64,000 bases of DNA, from positions 3,946,001-4,010,000 of the forward strand of contig NZ_CP024199.1 of assembly GCF_002844375.1 (NCBI RefSeq), written 5' to 3'. The notes below the pieces were generated by a model, which made no database searches, was not told where the DNA came from, and saw only the letters and a list, made by a program, of their open reading frames with translations. Each line of letters starts with the position of its first letter. Position 1 is the stretch's first letter. The stretch comes from Thalassospira marina (GTDB lineage: Bacteria > Pseudomonadota > Alphaproteobacteria > Rhodospirillales > Thalassospiraceae). Positions 7,654-16,135 of this stretch are shown piece by piece. The translations under genes and the position numbers were made by a program.

Positions 7654-9651
7654 TTAATATCCCCCCTTGCCCAGATTTTTGGATTTTTCCGGGTCAATCC
7701 ACCAGGTCATGATCGAATTACCCTTGGTCGGCACAACCGATGGCCGGCCGAAAATATCCCAATACGCCATTCTGTCAGACGCCTGATACCATTGGGGAAT
7801 GGTGTAATCCCCCCATAACAGCACTCGGTCGAGCGCGCGGGTCCGCTGCACTAGGCTTTCGCGGCTTTCGGCAGAAATCACCAGATCAATGATCTGATCA
7901 ACCACCGGGTCCTTGATACCGGCAAAATTGCGGTTTCCCGGCTGGTCTGCCGCGGCAGAGGACCAGTAAAAGCGCTGCTCATTGCCCGGCGAAAGGCTTT
8001 GCTGCCACCAGAAACTGGTCATGTCAAAGTCATAGGATTGCAAACGGTTAATCCACTGGCCGGTATCGATCAGCCGGAAATCCATTTCAATGCCCAACTG
8101 GCGCAGACGCGCCTGCATCATCAGGGCGATTTTATCAAATCCCGGCTGGCGCAACATCAGGCTGAAGCGGAAGGGTTCACCGGTTTTTTTATTTACCAGC
8201 TTCTGATCACGCAATTCCCAACCGGCTTCATTCAACAGCGTCATGGATTCACGCAGGGCCATGCGGCGGCCATTTTCCGCGTCATAGTTGGGCAGGCTAT
8301 AGGGTTTGGTAAACAGATCGGCTGGTAATTGATCGCGGAATTTATTGAGGACTTCCAGCTCTTCACCCTGCGGCAAACCCGACGAGGCCAGTTCCGAATT
8401 GACGAAATAGCTATCAGTACGCTGATACGCCCCATAAAACATAGCCCGGTTCAGCCATTGAAAATCCATGGCATATTGCAGGGCACGGCGCACACGATGG
8501 TCCGCAAATAACGGGCGACGGGCATTTAATACAAATCCCTGCATACCACGGGGTTGGTGGTTGGGGATCAGTTCCTTTTTGATATTGCCGTTGCGCACAG
8601 CGGGTTTGTCATACCCCGTTGCCCATTCGCGCGACGAATGTTCGCTGCGGTAATAATATTCGCCAGCAAAAAAGGCCTGCCGTTCAACATCCAGGTCCCG
8701 GTAATAGTCATAACGAATGGTATCAAAATTATACATGCCCTTGGCCGACGGCACGTCTTTGGCCCAGTAATTTTTCACCCGTTCATAGGTAATATGGCGG
8801 CCAGGCTCAAAATTTTTGATTTTATAGGGTCCACTTCCCACCGGAATATCAAAGGTGGTTTTGGTAAAATCACGATCTTTCCAGTAATGTTCCGGCAGGA
8901 TCGGGATATCGCCCAAAATAAGCGGCAGTTCCAGGTTATCACCCGGTTTAAACACAAATTTGACGGTCAGATCATCGAGTTTCTCAAGATGGTCCACCGA
9001 CGCATAATATTGCCGATAGGTTGGATTTCCCTTTTCAACCAGCGTGTTAAAAGAAAAAATCACATCATCGGCAGTTATTGGCGTGTCATCCTGAAACCGG
9101 GCTTTGGGATTAATGAAAAACGTCGCATAGGACCGGTCTTCGGGGACTTCAACCTTTTGCGCCACCAACCCGTATTCGGAAAAGGGTTCATCCAGGCTTT
9201 GTACCAGCAGGGTATCATACATCAGCCCCAGACCCGCCGCCGGATCACCCTTTAAAATAAAGGGATTAAGCGTATCAAACGACCCGGTCGAACTATCAAG
9301 CAGGGTACCGCCCTTGGGCGCATCGGGATTGACATAATCAAAATGGGTAAAGCCGGGACCGTATTTCAAATCACCATAAAGCGAAATCGCATATTCCGGC
9401 CGCGCCAGTGTCGCGAGCGGTTCCTCGCTGACCGAAATGGTTGGCGCAGGCGTGATATTTGGTTTGGCTTCCTCGGCATAGGCCACATGGGCAACGCTTG
9501 CGCAGCCAAATGCCAGCAAGGCCGCCAAAATGGCGCTGGCCGTTCCGAAACGCGCCTTCTGGCCGATTGACCCTTTTTGCACCCCGTGTTCCTGATGCGC
9601 TATGCGCGACAAACCCTTACCCCGGACCATCCCATCTGTCGTTTTATCCAT
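7654..9651 (-). CDS. yejA: Periplasmic peptide-binding protein YejA
   Basis: A family-5 solute-binding protein that captures peptides in the periplasm and delivers them to YejBE. About 665 residues from the ATG at 9651; a cytoplasmic lead of roughly 40 residues precedes the hydrophobic segment ASAILAALLAFGCASVAHVAYA, which is the signal sequence. The mature part shows family features such as GDLKYGPGFTHFDYVNPDAPKGG and a late segment on ion-pair-rich SFWWQQSLSPGNEQ. The start is uncertain: no clear ribosome site precedes 9651, an ATG at 9630 has GATGGG upstream, and a TTG at 9753 gives a longer form. It is the first gene of the importer operon. Confidence 0.93.
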   Translation of the reverse strand: MDKTTDGMVRGKGLSRIAHQEHGVQKGSIGQKARFGTASAILAALLAFGCASVAHVAYAEEAKPNITPAPTISVSEEPLATLARPEYAISLYGDLKYGPGFTHFDYVNPDAPKGGTLLDSSTGSFDTLNPFILKGDPAAGLGLMYDTLLVQSLDEPFSEYGLVAQKVEVPEDRSYATFFINPKARFQDDTPITADDVIFSFNTLVEKGNPTYRQYYASVDHLEKLDDLTVKFVFKPGDNLELPLILGDIPILPEHYWKDRDFTKTTFDIPVGSGPYKIKNFEPGRHITYERVKNYWAKDVPSAKGMYNFDTIRYDYYRDLDVERQAFFAGEYYYRSEHSSREWATGYDKPAVRNGNIKKELIPNHQPRGMQGFVLNARRPLFADHRVRRALQYAMDFQWLNRAMFYGAYQRTDSYFVNSELASSGLPQGEELEVLNKFRDQLPADLFTKPYSLPNYDAENGRRMALRESMTLLNEAGWELRDQKLVNKKTGEPFRFSLMLRQPGFDKIALMMQARLRQLGIEMDFRLIDTGQWINRLQSYDFDMTSFWWQQSLSPGNEQRFYWSSAAADQPGNRNFAGIKDPVVDQIIDLVISAESRESLVQRTRALDRVLLWGDYTIPQWYQASDRMAYWDIFGRPSVVPTKGNSIMTWWIDPEKSKNLGKGGY

Positions 9652-9767
9652 CAAAATGACCGTCTTTTTCCAATGATCGCGGTTTAAGATGCCTGCCAAG
9701 CATATCCTGCTGCCTACCTTGGCATAATGGGGAACAAAATGGTTCGATTTCAAGGCATCATACCGAA

Positions 9768-10685
9768 TTACACCGTATTTTGAACGGTTTTGCGCTTTGT
9801 GGTTTCAAGGCTGATTTCGCTCATCAACCAGTCGCGAAAGGCACGCACCTTGCGGCGCTCCAGCCTGCCATCGGGGTAACACAGCGAATAGGCATATGGG
9901 CTGTCAACCGGCAGGTCAAACGGCACCATCAAGCGGTTGGTCACCACATATTCACCAATCATGGCCGGGTCGGATATCACCACGCCAAAGCCGCTGGCCG
10001 CCGCCTCCATTGCCATATCAAGCGTGGCAAAAACCGGCCCGCGATCGGCATCCACCCCCTTGATCCCGGTTCCGTTCAACCAGATACGCCAATCCTCGCG
10101 CTGGGCCGAACAATGCAGCAAGGGCACATTGGCCAGATCTTCGGGCTTTGAAAGCTGCTTGCTTAAACCGGGGTGACAAACCGGCAACAGGCGCTCACCT
10201 GTCAAAAATTCATGAACCAGTTGGTCGCCCGGCGTATCGGCAAAACGAATGGCAATGTCGGTTTCGGAAAAATCAACCGGCAGGCTGTCGTCATTAAAGG
10301 TGCCCAATTGCACCTGCAAATCGGGGTATTCCGCCTGGAACCGGCCCAGACGCGGCACAATCCAGCGCATGGCAAATGTCAGCGGCGCCAACACACGCAA
10401 CTGCGTATCATCGGGCCGATCCTCGATTCGGGCGACGGCGGATTCGATTGCATCAAACGCATCCGTCAGCGAAACCAGCAAAATGCGCCCCGGCCGCGTG
10501 AGTTTTAATCGCCTATGATGGCGTTCAAAAAGCTTGCGGCCCAAAACATCCTCAAGGTGCTGAACCTGCCGGCTGACAGCCCCTTGGGTAACGTTAAGTT
10601 CTTGTGAAGCTTTGGTAAAACTTTCAAGGCGGCCTGCCACCTCGAAAGCCCGCAATGCATTCAACGGCAAGGGACGGCGTTTCAT
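9768..10685 (-). CDS. LysR-type regulator, GcvA-like
   Basis: A 305-residue LysR regulator. The N-terminal winged helix-turn-helix (LNALRAFEVAGRLESFTKAS, then NVTQGAVSRQVQHLED) matches the GcvA subgroup, and residues 90-300 form the two-lobed effector-binding domain. It lies just upstream of yejA in the same orientation with about 115 bases between, and divergent from the DUF1127 gene at 10837, so either could be its target. The effector is unknown. The start codon MKRRPLPLNALR is the standard beginning for this subgroup. Confidence 0.93.
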   Translation of the reverse strand: MKRRPLPLNALRAFEVAGRLESFTKASQELNVTQGAVSRQVQHLEDVLGRKLFERHHRRLKLTRPGRILLVSLTDAFDAIESAVARIEDRPDDTQLRVLAPLTFAMRWIVPRLGRFQAEYPDLQVQLGTFNDDSLPVDFSETDIAIRFADTPGDQLVHEFLTGERLLPVCHPGLSKQLSKPEDLANVPLLHCSAQREDWRIWLNGTGIKGVDADRGPVFATLDMAMEAAASGFGVVISDPAMIGEYVVTNRLMVPFDLPVDSPYAYSLCYPDGRLERRKVRAFRDWLMSEISLETTKRKTVQNTV

Positions 10686-10836
10686 GGCATGTCCTTTTGC
10701 ATGAGTTTATGTAATGCAATGATGCCAAAATATGGTTTGAGAACAAACAAAAATCGGCGTAACCCTGAGTTTAACGAAACGAAATTCATGGCCGCATCCC
10801 TTGAGAGAGCCGCCAGTAAATTGAAGGAATACAATT

Positions 10837-11052
10837 ATGGTAGCGATCACCAAGAACACCGCCGCATTCGCCGCACCGCGCGCACGCAGCAACGACACCG
10901 CCGCACGTATCTTTGCCTTGCCGCGCCAGTGGGCTGCCCGCCTTGCCCTGCGCAATCGCCTGGCTGACATGGATGCCCATCTTCTGCGTGATATCGGCTG
11001 GGAGCCGACCGCCGCACGCATCGAAGCCAACAAACCTTTCTGGCAGGCCTGA
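10837..11052 (+). CDS. DUF1127 (YjiS-like) small protein
   Basis: A 71-residue arginine-rich protein whose C-terminal half (RLADMDAHLLRDIGWEPT) is the DUF1127 signature. In other alphaproteobacteria such proteins are linked to phosphate, carbon and RNA metabolism, and some bind RNA; that is family knowledge, not seen here. The ATG at 10837 has AAGGA 7 bases upstream. It is divergent from the LysR gene with a 150-base shared promoter region, a common arrangement for DUF1127 genes under stress control. The 3' region to 11302 is unusually structured. Confidence 0.9.
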   Translation: MVAITKNTAAFAAPRARSNDTAARIFALPRQWAARLALRNRLADMDAHLLRDIGWEPTAARIEANKPFWQA

Positions 11053-11268
11053 TCGGCCTTGCCCCCGTAACGGAGTTTTCCGTTACCGACCGGAGCGGGT
11101 CGCAAACCGTTTCAAATCTGACAAACCGGAACTTTACGATGTCTCCCCGATTTTTCCGCCTGCAGGGCCGCCTTTCTTTCCCCCTGCAGGTACTTGATAC
11201 ACTTCTTCGTGTATTCTCCCATTCACAGCCGCGCATTCGGTATTGAACTGCCAACCGCCGCTGTACTC
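11053..11268 (+). other. Structured 3' region or candidate small RNA
   Basis: The interval between the DUF1127 stop and a strong terminator holds two perfect inverted repeats: GTAACGGA/TCCGTTAC at 11067-11086 and CCTGCAGGG/CCCTGCAGG at 11159-11190. No protein is recognisable. It could be a long 3' UTR or an RNA processed from it, ending at 11302. Confidence 0.4.
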
Positions 11269-11302
11269 AGCCGGTCATCCCCCGATGGCCGGCTTTTCTT
11301 TT
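11269..11302 (+). terminator. Rho-independent terminator
   Basis: AGCCGGTCAT/ATGGCCGGCT (one G-T pair) with a 6-base loop, followed by TTTCTTTT. It would end a plus-strand transcript coming from the DUF1127 gene or from a small RNA. Confidence 0.75.
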
Positions 11303-11325
11303 GCCTGCCCCATAAAGCCGCCAGT

Positions 11326-12633
11326 TCAGGCGCTTTGATAGCGCACAAACATCAGATTTGCCGCCGAAAGCACCGAAAACAATGCCACGACCTGGGCATA
11401 AAACGGCTGCGCATCGGGCAATGGGCTAAAAGACTGGCGGATATCTTCAAATGATCGCGACCCATCAATTCTCGATATAATTGCCGCACTTGCTGGCGGC
11501 AATTTGCTGGTGACCGAAAAGCCGTTGAAGTTGATTTTGATCTGCGCGCTTTTTGCCACTGACGCTGCCAGCTTGGCCCCGTCCACCCGGCCCAGATAGG
11601 GGACCATGCCACTGGCACCAACGTTGCCGGGCATATTCATCACCGCCTTTGCGCCCTGCATTTTCATGGCGGGTACAACGGTTTTGCTATCCCCCTTCAC
11701 GACATAGAAAATATGCTTGGTAATGTTGCCTGCCAGCAATTCGGCCATGGCGTGGCGTGCCTGTGGTGCAAGGTCTGCCATCTGCTGGCGAATGGCGGGG
11801 TTGGCGGCATAAATCACCGGGTCATAACGCAAAGGTTCGACAAAGCTTTGCAACCGCAATCCGGCCTGGGTGACAAAGGCGTAAACCTCATCCACGCGAT
11901 AGGCGCGGTCCTGCTGATGAAGCAACAGGTCATAAAAACCGGCATCGCCGCCCTGAATATGGTCATTGACAAACGGGTTACGTTTCAACCAGTTGGTGGG
12001 TGGCAGCCCCTCAAACAGGGCCTTGCCCATATCAAGGCGCGCCCGCCCGCCCGCCTCGGCCGACAGGCGTTCCATCATTTCCTGCATGTGATACACGCCG
12101 GTCCGCCCCAAGGTAGCATAAACCATCAGGCCCATGCCGCCGCCGGATTTCAGGCTTTGCGCAAGTGCGCGCAATCCTGCATCCGGGTCTGGCAGGTGGT
12201 GCAACACCCCACAACAATCAATGTAATCAAACGGGCCATATTGTGCGGCCAGGTCAACAAAGGACCCGTTCACAAAGGTCACGTTTTTCAGGCCACGGCG
12301 TGCGACACGCGATTCGGCAATTTTGCGTGATGCCTCGGACAAATCAATATAGATGATTTCAGCATTCGCGCCGCGATCCCGCGCCTGTTGCGCCAGCATG
12401 ACCAGGGCATCACCCGTGCCACCCCCGGCGACCAGAATACGGATAGGCTCGCCCGAAGCCCCAGGATCGCGCCCGCCAAAAACATAATGCACGACCTCGC
12501 CCCAATCCCCCGGCGATCCGGCAATCAGGCGCTGGTCTTCTTCCTCGGCACGGCGCTCGGGATAGGGAAAAGTTTCATACTGGTCGCGGGTGCGACTGGT
12601 ATTTTCTGTGCGGGGTTTCCTGGGCCGGCTCAT
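11326..12633 (-). CDS. SAM-dependent methyltransferase with C-terminal extension
   Basis: A 435-residue protein with a class I methyltransferase domain: motif I ILVAGGGTGDALVML (about residues 66-80) binds the SAM carboxy-propyl group, acidic motif II is IIYIDLSEASR, and motif IV is IDCCGVLHHLPDP. Residues 330-435 form an extra domain (around RIDGSRSFEDIRQSFS) that looks like a small winged-helix or PqqD-like fold. The substrate is unknown. An N-terminal DQYETFPYPERR stretch is typical of a widespread alphaproteobacterial group. It stands alone, converging on the DUF1127 transcript; the ATG at 12633 begins MSRPRKPR. Confidence 0.87.
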   Translation of the reverse strand: MSRPRKPRTENTSRTRDQYETFPYPERRAEEEDQRLIAGSPGDWGEVVHYVFGGRDPGASGEPIRILVAGGGTGDALVMLAQQARDRGANAEIIYIDLSEASRKIAESRVARRGLKNVTFVNGSFVDLAAQYGPFDYIDCCGVLHHLPDPDAGLRALAQSLKSGGGMGLMVYATLGRTGVYHMQEMMERLSAEAGGRARLDMGKALFEGLPPTNWLKRNPFVNDHIQGGDAGFYDLLLHQQDRAYRVDEVYAFVTQAGLRLQSFVEPLRYDPVIYAANPAIRQQMADLAPQARHAMAELLAGNITKHIFYVVKGDSKTVVPAMKMQGAKAVMNMPGNVGASGMVPYLGRVDGAKLAASVAKSAQIKINFNGFSVTSKLPPASAAIISRIDGSRSFEDIRQSFSPLPDAQPFYAQVVALFSVLSAANLMFVRYQSA

Positions 12634-12863
12634 GCATCTGCTTTCGTCTGAAAACGGCCTTTGCGGCCGGGTTTTCCGCGCTGCGGATTCGCTATTGCCC
12701 GATAAATTCCATGGTTTTCATGGCCTTGGCAACCCCACAAGCAAAAGCCTGCATGACCAATATGCGCAAGACATGCTGCAACCCGCTCTGCACATCCACC
12801 CGCCGTCCCCATCATGATCGGGATAAGGGCACAATTCGCGCCGATATCGACTGGAAAACCGGC

Positions 12864-13859
12864 TTACGCCGTGACGTCACGGCACATCACAACCATTTTG
12901 CTATTTGCGCTGCGATCGCGCAGGGCCGCAAAGGCCTGGGGGACCTCGGCCAGTGAAAACAGCCGGGAAACTGACGGCGTGATATACCCCACCGCCAGAT
13001 TATGCAGCAATTCAGACATGCCTTCGCGTGCGATTTCGGGGTTCTGGTCCAGATAGGCACCAAAATAAAAGCCCAAAACCGACAGGTTCTTTACCAGCAG
13101 AATATTGGCTGGAATTTGCGGGATATCGCCACTGGCAAAGCCAATTACCAGCAACCGGCCACCCGGCGCGGTACAGCGCAGGGACTGGTTAAAAACCTCG
13201 CCCCCGACCGGGTCATAAACCACATTCACCCCGGCGGGCCAGCCATGGCGCTGGCAAATATCGCGAACACTGGTGGTGATATCCTCGGATTTGTAATCGA
13301 TCACAAAATCCGCGCCATGTTGGCGGGCGATTTCGCATTTTTCCGGCCCACCGGCCGTGGCAATAACCCTGGCCCCCAGCACCTTGGCGCATTCAACCGC
13401 CGTTACCCCCACACCACCTGCGGCGCCATGCACCAAAACAACATCGCCCGCCTTTACATTGGCGTGATATTTCAAGGCAAACCACGATGTACCATAAGTA
13501 ATTTGAAAGGCTGCCGCATCAGCAAAGCTTACGCCATCGGGAATGGGCACAATGCGGTCGGCTGGCAGGGCTATCTTTTCGGCAAAGCCGCCATAGGCCG
13601 CCATGGCCATTACCCGCACCCCGATCAGCGCACCATCAACACCCTCGCCCACGGCGGAAACAACACCGGCAATTTCAAAACCGGGAATGAACGGAAATTC
13701 CGGCTGCTGCTGATATTTACCGGCAATGATCAGGGTATCGGCAAAGTTGACACCACAGGCATCAATATCAATCACGACTTCGCCGGGTGCGGCAACAGGG
13801 TCGTCCACCGTGCGCATCACAGGGTCCGTACCGATTTTTTCGCACATCATGGCCCGCAT
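12864..13859 (-). CDS. NADPH:quinone oxidoreductase family (MDR)
   Basis: A 331-residue zinc-independent medium-chain dehydrogenase/reductase. The N-terminal GroES-like domain begins MRAMMCEKIG and contains CGVNFADTLIIAGKY; the Rossmann domain has VLVHGAAGGVGVTAVECAK (NADPH-binding). Catalytic zinc ligands are absent, as expected for the quinone oxidoreductase branch. The cytosolic enzyme reduces quinones or conjugated carbonyls; the true substrate is unknown. A GGAG lies upstream of the ATG at 13859. The end of the gene contains a perfect 16-bp palindrome (12868-12883), which I take as chance within coding sequence. Confidence 0.92.
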   Translation of the reverse strand: MRAMMCEKIGTDPVMRTVDDPVAAPGEVVIDIDACGVNFADTLIIAGKYQQQPEFPFIPGFEIAGVVSAVGEGVDGALIGVRVMAMAAYGGFAEKIALPADRIVPIPDGVSFADAAAFQITYGTSWFALKYHANVKAGDVVLVHGAAGGVGVTAVECAKVLGARVIATAGGPEKCEIARQHGADFVIDYKSEDITTSVRDICQRHGWPAGVNVVYDPVGGEVFNQSLRCTAPGGRLLVIGFASGDIPQIPANILLVKNLSVLGFYFGAYLDQNPEIAREGMSELLHNLAVGYITPSVSRLFSLAEVPQAFAALRDRSANSKMVVMCRDVTA

Positions 13860-14059
13860 CGAACGTCTCCGCCTGTTGGTCGGTTAGAATTACAATTACA
13901 CCACATGGGGCAAACCGGTCCCTGTGGGGCGCAATCCGTGCGTTATTTCCGGCAAGGCCACAATCGTTCCAACGCAGCCTGCCCGTCCTGATTTGCAAAA
14001 CCGGGTACACATGCCCGCAGGGGCGCACGCCGTGCAGCCCCCCGTTTCACACAACAATT

Positions 14060-14365
14060 TCAGAAAAACCTGGCCCGTCTTTTGCGCCGCGCCAGAAAAC
14101 TCAGCAGCAAACCGGGAATCATCAGCAATAAAAACGCTGGCAACAGCAATCCGGGGACAAAAATTTTATCCCACAGCCAGCTCGAAACATAACGCTCGAC
14201 CAGCGCCTGAAGCAGGTTAAGGCTTCCCGGATCCAGCCGATACCAAAGCTCGCCGCCTGCAACGAAGCGCAAATCGCCCGTTTGCAGTGCAGTGACCCCA
14301 TCTCCGACCAGTACAGCCAGACAGGCAAACAACAGCAGCCAGCCCAACACCCTGAAAAACCACAT
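14060..14365 (-). CDS. Small two-helix inner-membrane protein
   Basis: A 101-residue protein with one membrane helix at residues 4-24 (FFRVLGWLLLFACLAVLV) and another near 72-92 (GLLLPAFLLLMIPGLLLSFL), ending in a basic RRKRRARFF tail. The middle contains GELWYRLDPGSLNLLQALVERY, a conserved stretch in an uncharacterised family that I have seen in Rhodospirillales proteins. No function is known to me. The ATG at 14365 has GGAGAAGGG directly upstream; the longer frame reaching to 14527 has no support. Nothing links it to its neighbours. Confidence 0.75.
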   Translation of the reverse strand: MWFFRVLGWLLLFACLAVLVGDGVTALQTGDLRFVAGGELWYRLDPGSLNLLQALVERYVSSWLWDKIFVPGLLLPAFLLLMIPGLLLSFLARRKRRARFF

Positions 14366-14623
14366 ACCCTTCTCCGCCGTATCGGCTTCAAACTTTTCGG
14401 TTTCGATATAATTGGCGCTACCGTAACGGTTTTTGACACCCGCCGTAAAGGGGCACCACATAACCGAACGTCCCAAATGCCATGAAAATACGGCAAACAT
14501 TTGATTGCGCGCAGGATGGTAGATCAAAGGCTGTATAAAAAGACAGTTTTACACGTCACTACCGCGAAAAACCGGCCAATCGAAAAAAGGTGAAAAAATC
14601 GTCACAAAGCCCTGAATTTGGCC
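14366..14623. other. Intergenic region between membrane protein and tRNA-Ser
   Basis: It carries the minus-strand leader of the 101-residue protein and the start of the tRNA promoter. The in-frame extension of the upstream gene (to 14527) has no ribosome site or family match. I see no other feature. Confidence 0.5.
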
Positions 14624-14652
14624 TTGTCATTGCGAAGTCTGTCGGCTAATGT
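14624..14652 (+). promoter_or_regulatory. Sigma-70-type promoter of tRNA-Ser
   Basis: TTGTCA at 14624-14629 and TAATGT at 14647-14652 are separated by 17 bases, and the tRNA begins 33 bases after the -10 element. Confidence 0.55.
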
Positions 14653-14685
14653 CCGCCCGCTTTTGCGATATGGAATATCGCCTGT

Positions 14686-14775
14686 GGAGAGGTGGCCGAG
14701 TGGTTTAAGGCGCACGCCTGGAAAGCGTGTTGGGGTGTAAGCCCCTCAGGGGTTCGAATCCCCTCCTCTCTGCCA
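14686..14775 (+). tRNA. tRNA-Ser (anticodon GGA)
   Basis: A 90-base class II tRNA with the acceptor GGAGAGG paired with CCTCTCT (one G-T at the end), anticodon loop CTGGAAA giving GGA, a long variable arm, a GGTTCGAATCC T-arm and an encoded CCA at 14773-14775. It reads serine codons UCC and UCU. No integrase or repeated tRNA end is visible downstream, so it is not an obvious island attachment site. Confidence 0.95.
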
Positions 14776-14844
14776 CTGACTGAAAATTCCCAAAACCAAA
14801 CCAATACACCGGATGCACCAAACGCCGTCCATGCGTTTGCACCT

Positions 14845-15198
14845 TCAGCACTTTGTATTGCCGCTGCCCAAAATCAAATGCAGCCAGGGCGGCAGATGAA
14901 ACAGCGCCATCAGGAAATACATTGCATTCATGCCCGCAAAAAACGGGTTGTTGCCAGATGCGTTACAAATGCTTGCCATTGGCCCGTCATCAAACGCTGC
15001 CATGACCCCCAATATTGCAAAAACCGGACTGGCGGCAAGATGCAGCCAGTTGGCTGCACCCCGAATTGCGAAATTTCCATGGATTGCATTTTGCCGAACA
15101 CCTGCGCGGCCCTGCGCCTTTATCGGTGCTGTATAGCTGTAACCTTGCGGGTTTTGCATATTCGCAGGCTTTTTGCGATCCTTGTCCATCCTGGTCAC
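14845..15198 (-). CDS. Small integral membrane protein overlapping the DUF899 gene
   Basis: About 117 residues with a hydrophilic start and two or three membrane segments (NWLHLAASPVFAILGVMAAF; NAMYFLMALFHLPPWLHLIL). I do not recognise the family. The start is a GTG at 15198 whose last bases overlap the TGA stop of the DUF899 gene (15195-15197), a GTGA junction that usually means translational coupling; an ATG at 15189 is the alternative. The coupling suggests it works with, or depends on, the DUF899 protein. Confidence 0.65.
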   Translation of the reverse strand: MTRMDKDRKKPANMQNPQGYSYTAPIKAQGRAGVRQNAIHGNFAIRGAANWLHLAASPVFAILGVMAAFDDGPMASICNASGNNPFFAGMNAMYFLMALFHLPPWLHLILGSGNTKC

Positions 15199-16013
15199 GC
15201 CTGTTTTGCCTCGGCCCGCATGCTACAACAGCCCGAAGGTACTTCATCCTGCATTGCCGGTGCCGTTTCATAACGGTCATGATGGCGCACCCAGTTCATA
15301 CCGTGCGAAAGCCCTGCTTCATCGCGGCCCTTGGGCACCAGATCAAGCATATTATAAGTGCCCATCATAACCTCGACACCGCGGCCATAGGTCGAATAGG
15401 TATGGAAAATCTCGCCGGCGTCGTTTTTGTAAAAAACGCTGATGCCGGGCATATCCGTGCCGTTGGTGTTAAAATCCGCGTAATTATAGGTTACGGCACC
15501 GGCTTGGGTTTGTTCGGGTGTGAAGCTGACAGCAAAATCATAATTAAAGCTGTTCTGCGCCGACGAAACCCAGCGAAACCGCCAGCCCATACGCTGTCGA
15601 AAACGTTCGATTTCCCCGATTGGGGCACGGGAAACCGCCACCAGGCTGACATCGCGATTAGCCAGGTGCACATTCATGCCATCGCTATGATCGGCCATAA
15701 ACGAACACCCCGAACAACCCTGTTCCCATCCCGGTGCCAGCATGAAATGCTGAATAATCAGTTGCTGGCGACCATCAAACAGATCGGCCAAAGTGCGTGT
15801 CCCCGTGACGGTCTGAAAGACATAATTTTCAGTAATGCGTACCCAGGGCAGGTTACGGCGGCATTGGGCCAATTCATCACCCATGCGGGAAAATTCCTTT
15901 TCCTTGCGCAGCAGGTCCTTGCGTGCCACCAGCCATTCAGCGCGCGAAACCACTGCATGCGGATGGGTGTTTTCCAAATCCTGCGGCTGCGGCTTGCTGT
16001 TTTCCGTCGTCAT
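15195..16013 (-). CDS. DUF899 thioredoxin-like protein
   Basis: A 272-residue protein of the DUF899 (thioredoxin/AhpC-fold) group. The core is recognised by FMLAPGWEQGCSGCSFMADHSDG, where the CSGC pair sits at the thioredoxin active-site position, followed by SRAPIGEIERFRQRMGW and the GISVFYKNDAGEIFHTYSTYGRG segment. A second cysteine pair (GCCSM) ends the chain. The likely role is in thiol or redox chemistry, but the family has no settled function. A strong AAGGAAGG precedes the ATG at 16013. It diverges from the regulator gene at 16136 and is coupled to a small membrane gene. Confidence 0.9.
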   Translation of the reverse strand: MTTENSKPQPQDLENTHPHAVVSRAEWLVARKDLLRKEKEFSRMGDELAQCRRNLPWVRITENYVFQTVTGTRTLADLFDGRQQLIIQHFMLAPGWEQGCSGCSFMADHSDGMNVHLANRDVSLVAVSRAPIGEIERFRQRMGWRFRWVSSAQNSFNYDFAVSFTPEQTQAGAVTYNYADFNTNGTDMPGISVFYKNDAGEIFHTYSTYGRGVEVMMGTYNMLDLVPKGRDEAGLSHGMNWVRHHDRYETAPAMQDEVPSGCCSMRAEAKQA

Positions 16014-16135
16014 TGCGTTGCGTCCTTCCTTGAACTAACAATTTATCTGTCATGTGACCGGAAATTGAAGATCACGGGAAAAACCATACGTGCCGATTTC
16101 GCCCAGGCAGGAGTGACAAGTGTGACGCGATTTAA

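Noticed and set aside
12868..12883. Perfect 16-bp palindrome GCCGTGACGTCACGGC
   Set aside because: It lies within the last codons of the quinone oxidoreductase gene; likely chance in coding sequence.
14686..14775. tRNA-Ser as an integration site of a mobile island
   Set aside because: No integrase, direct repeat of the tRNA end or composition change is visible next to it.
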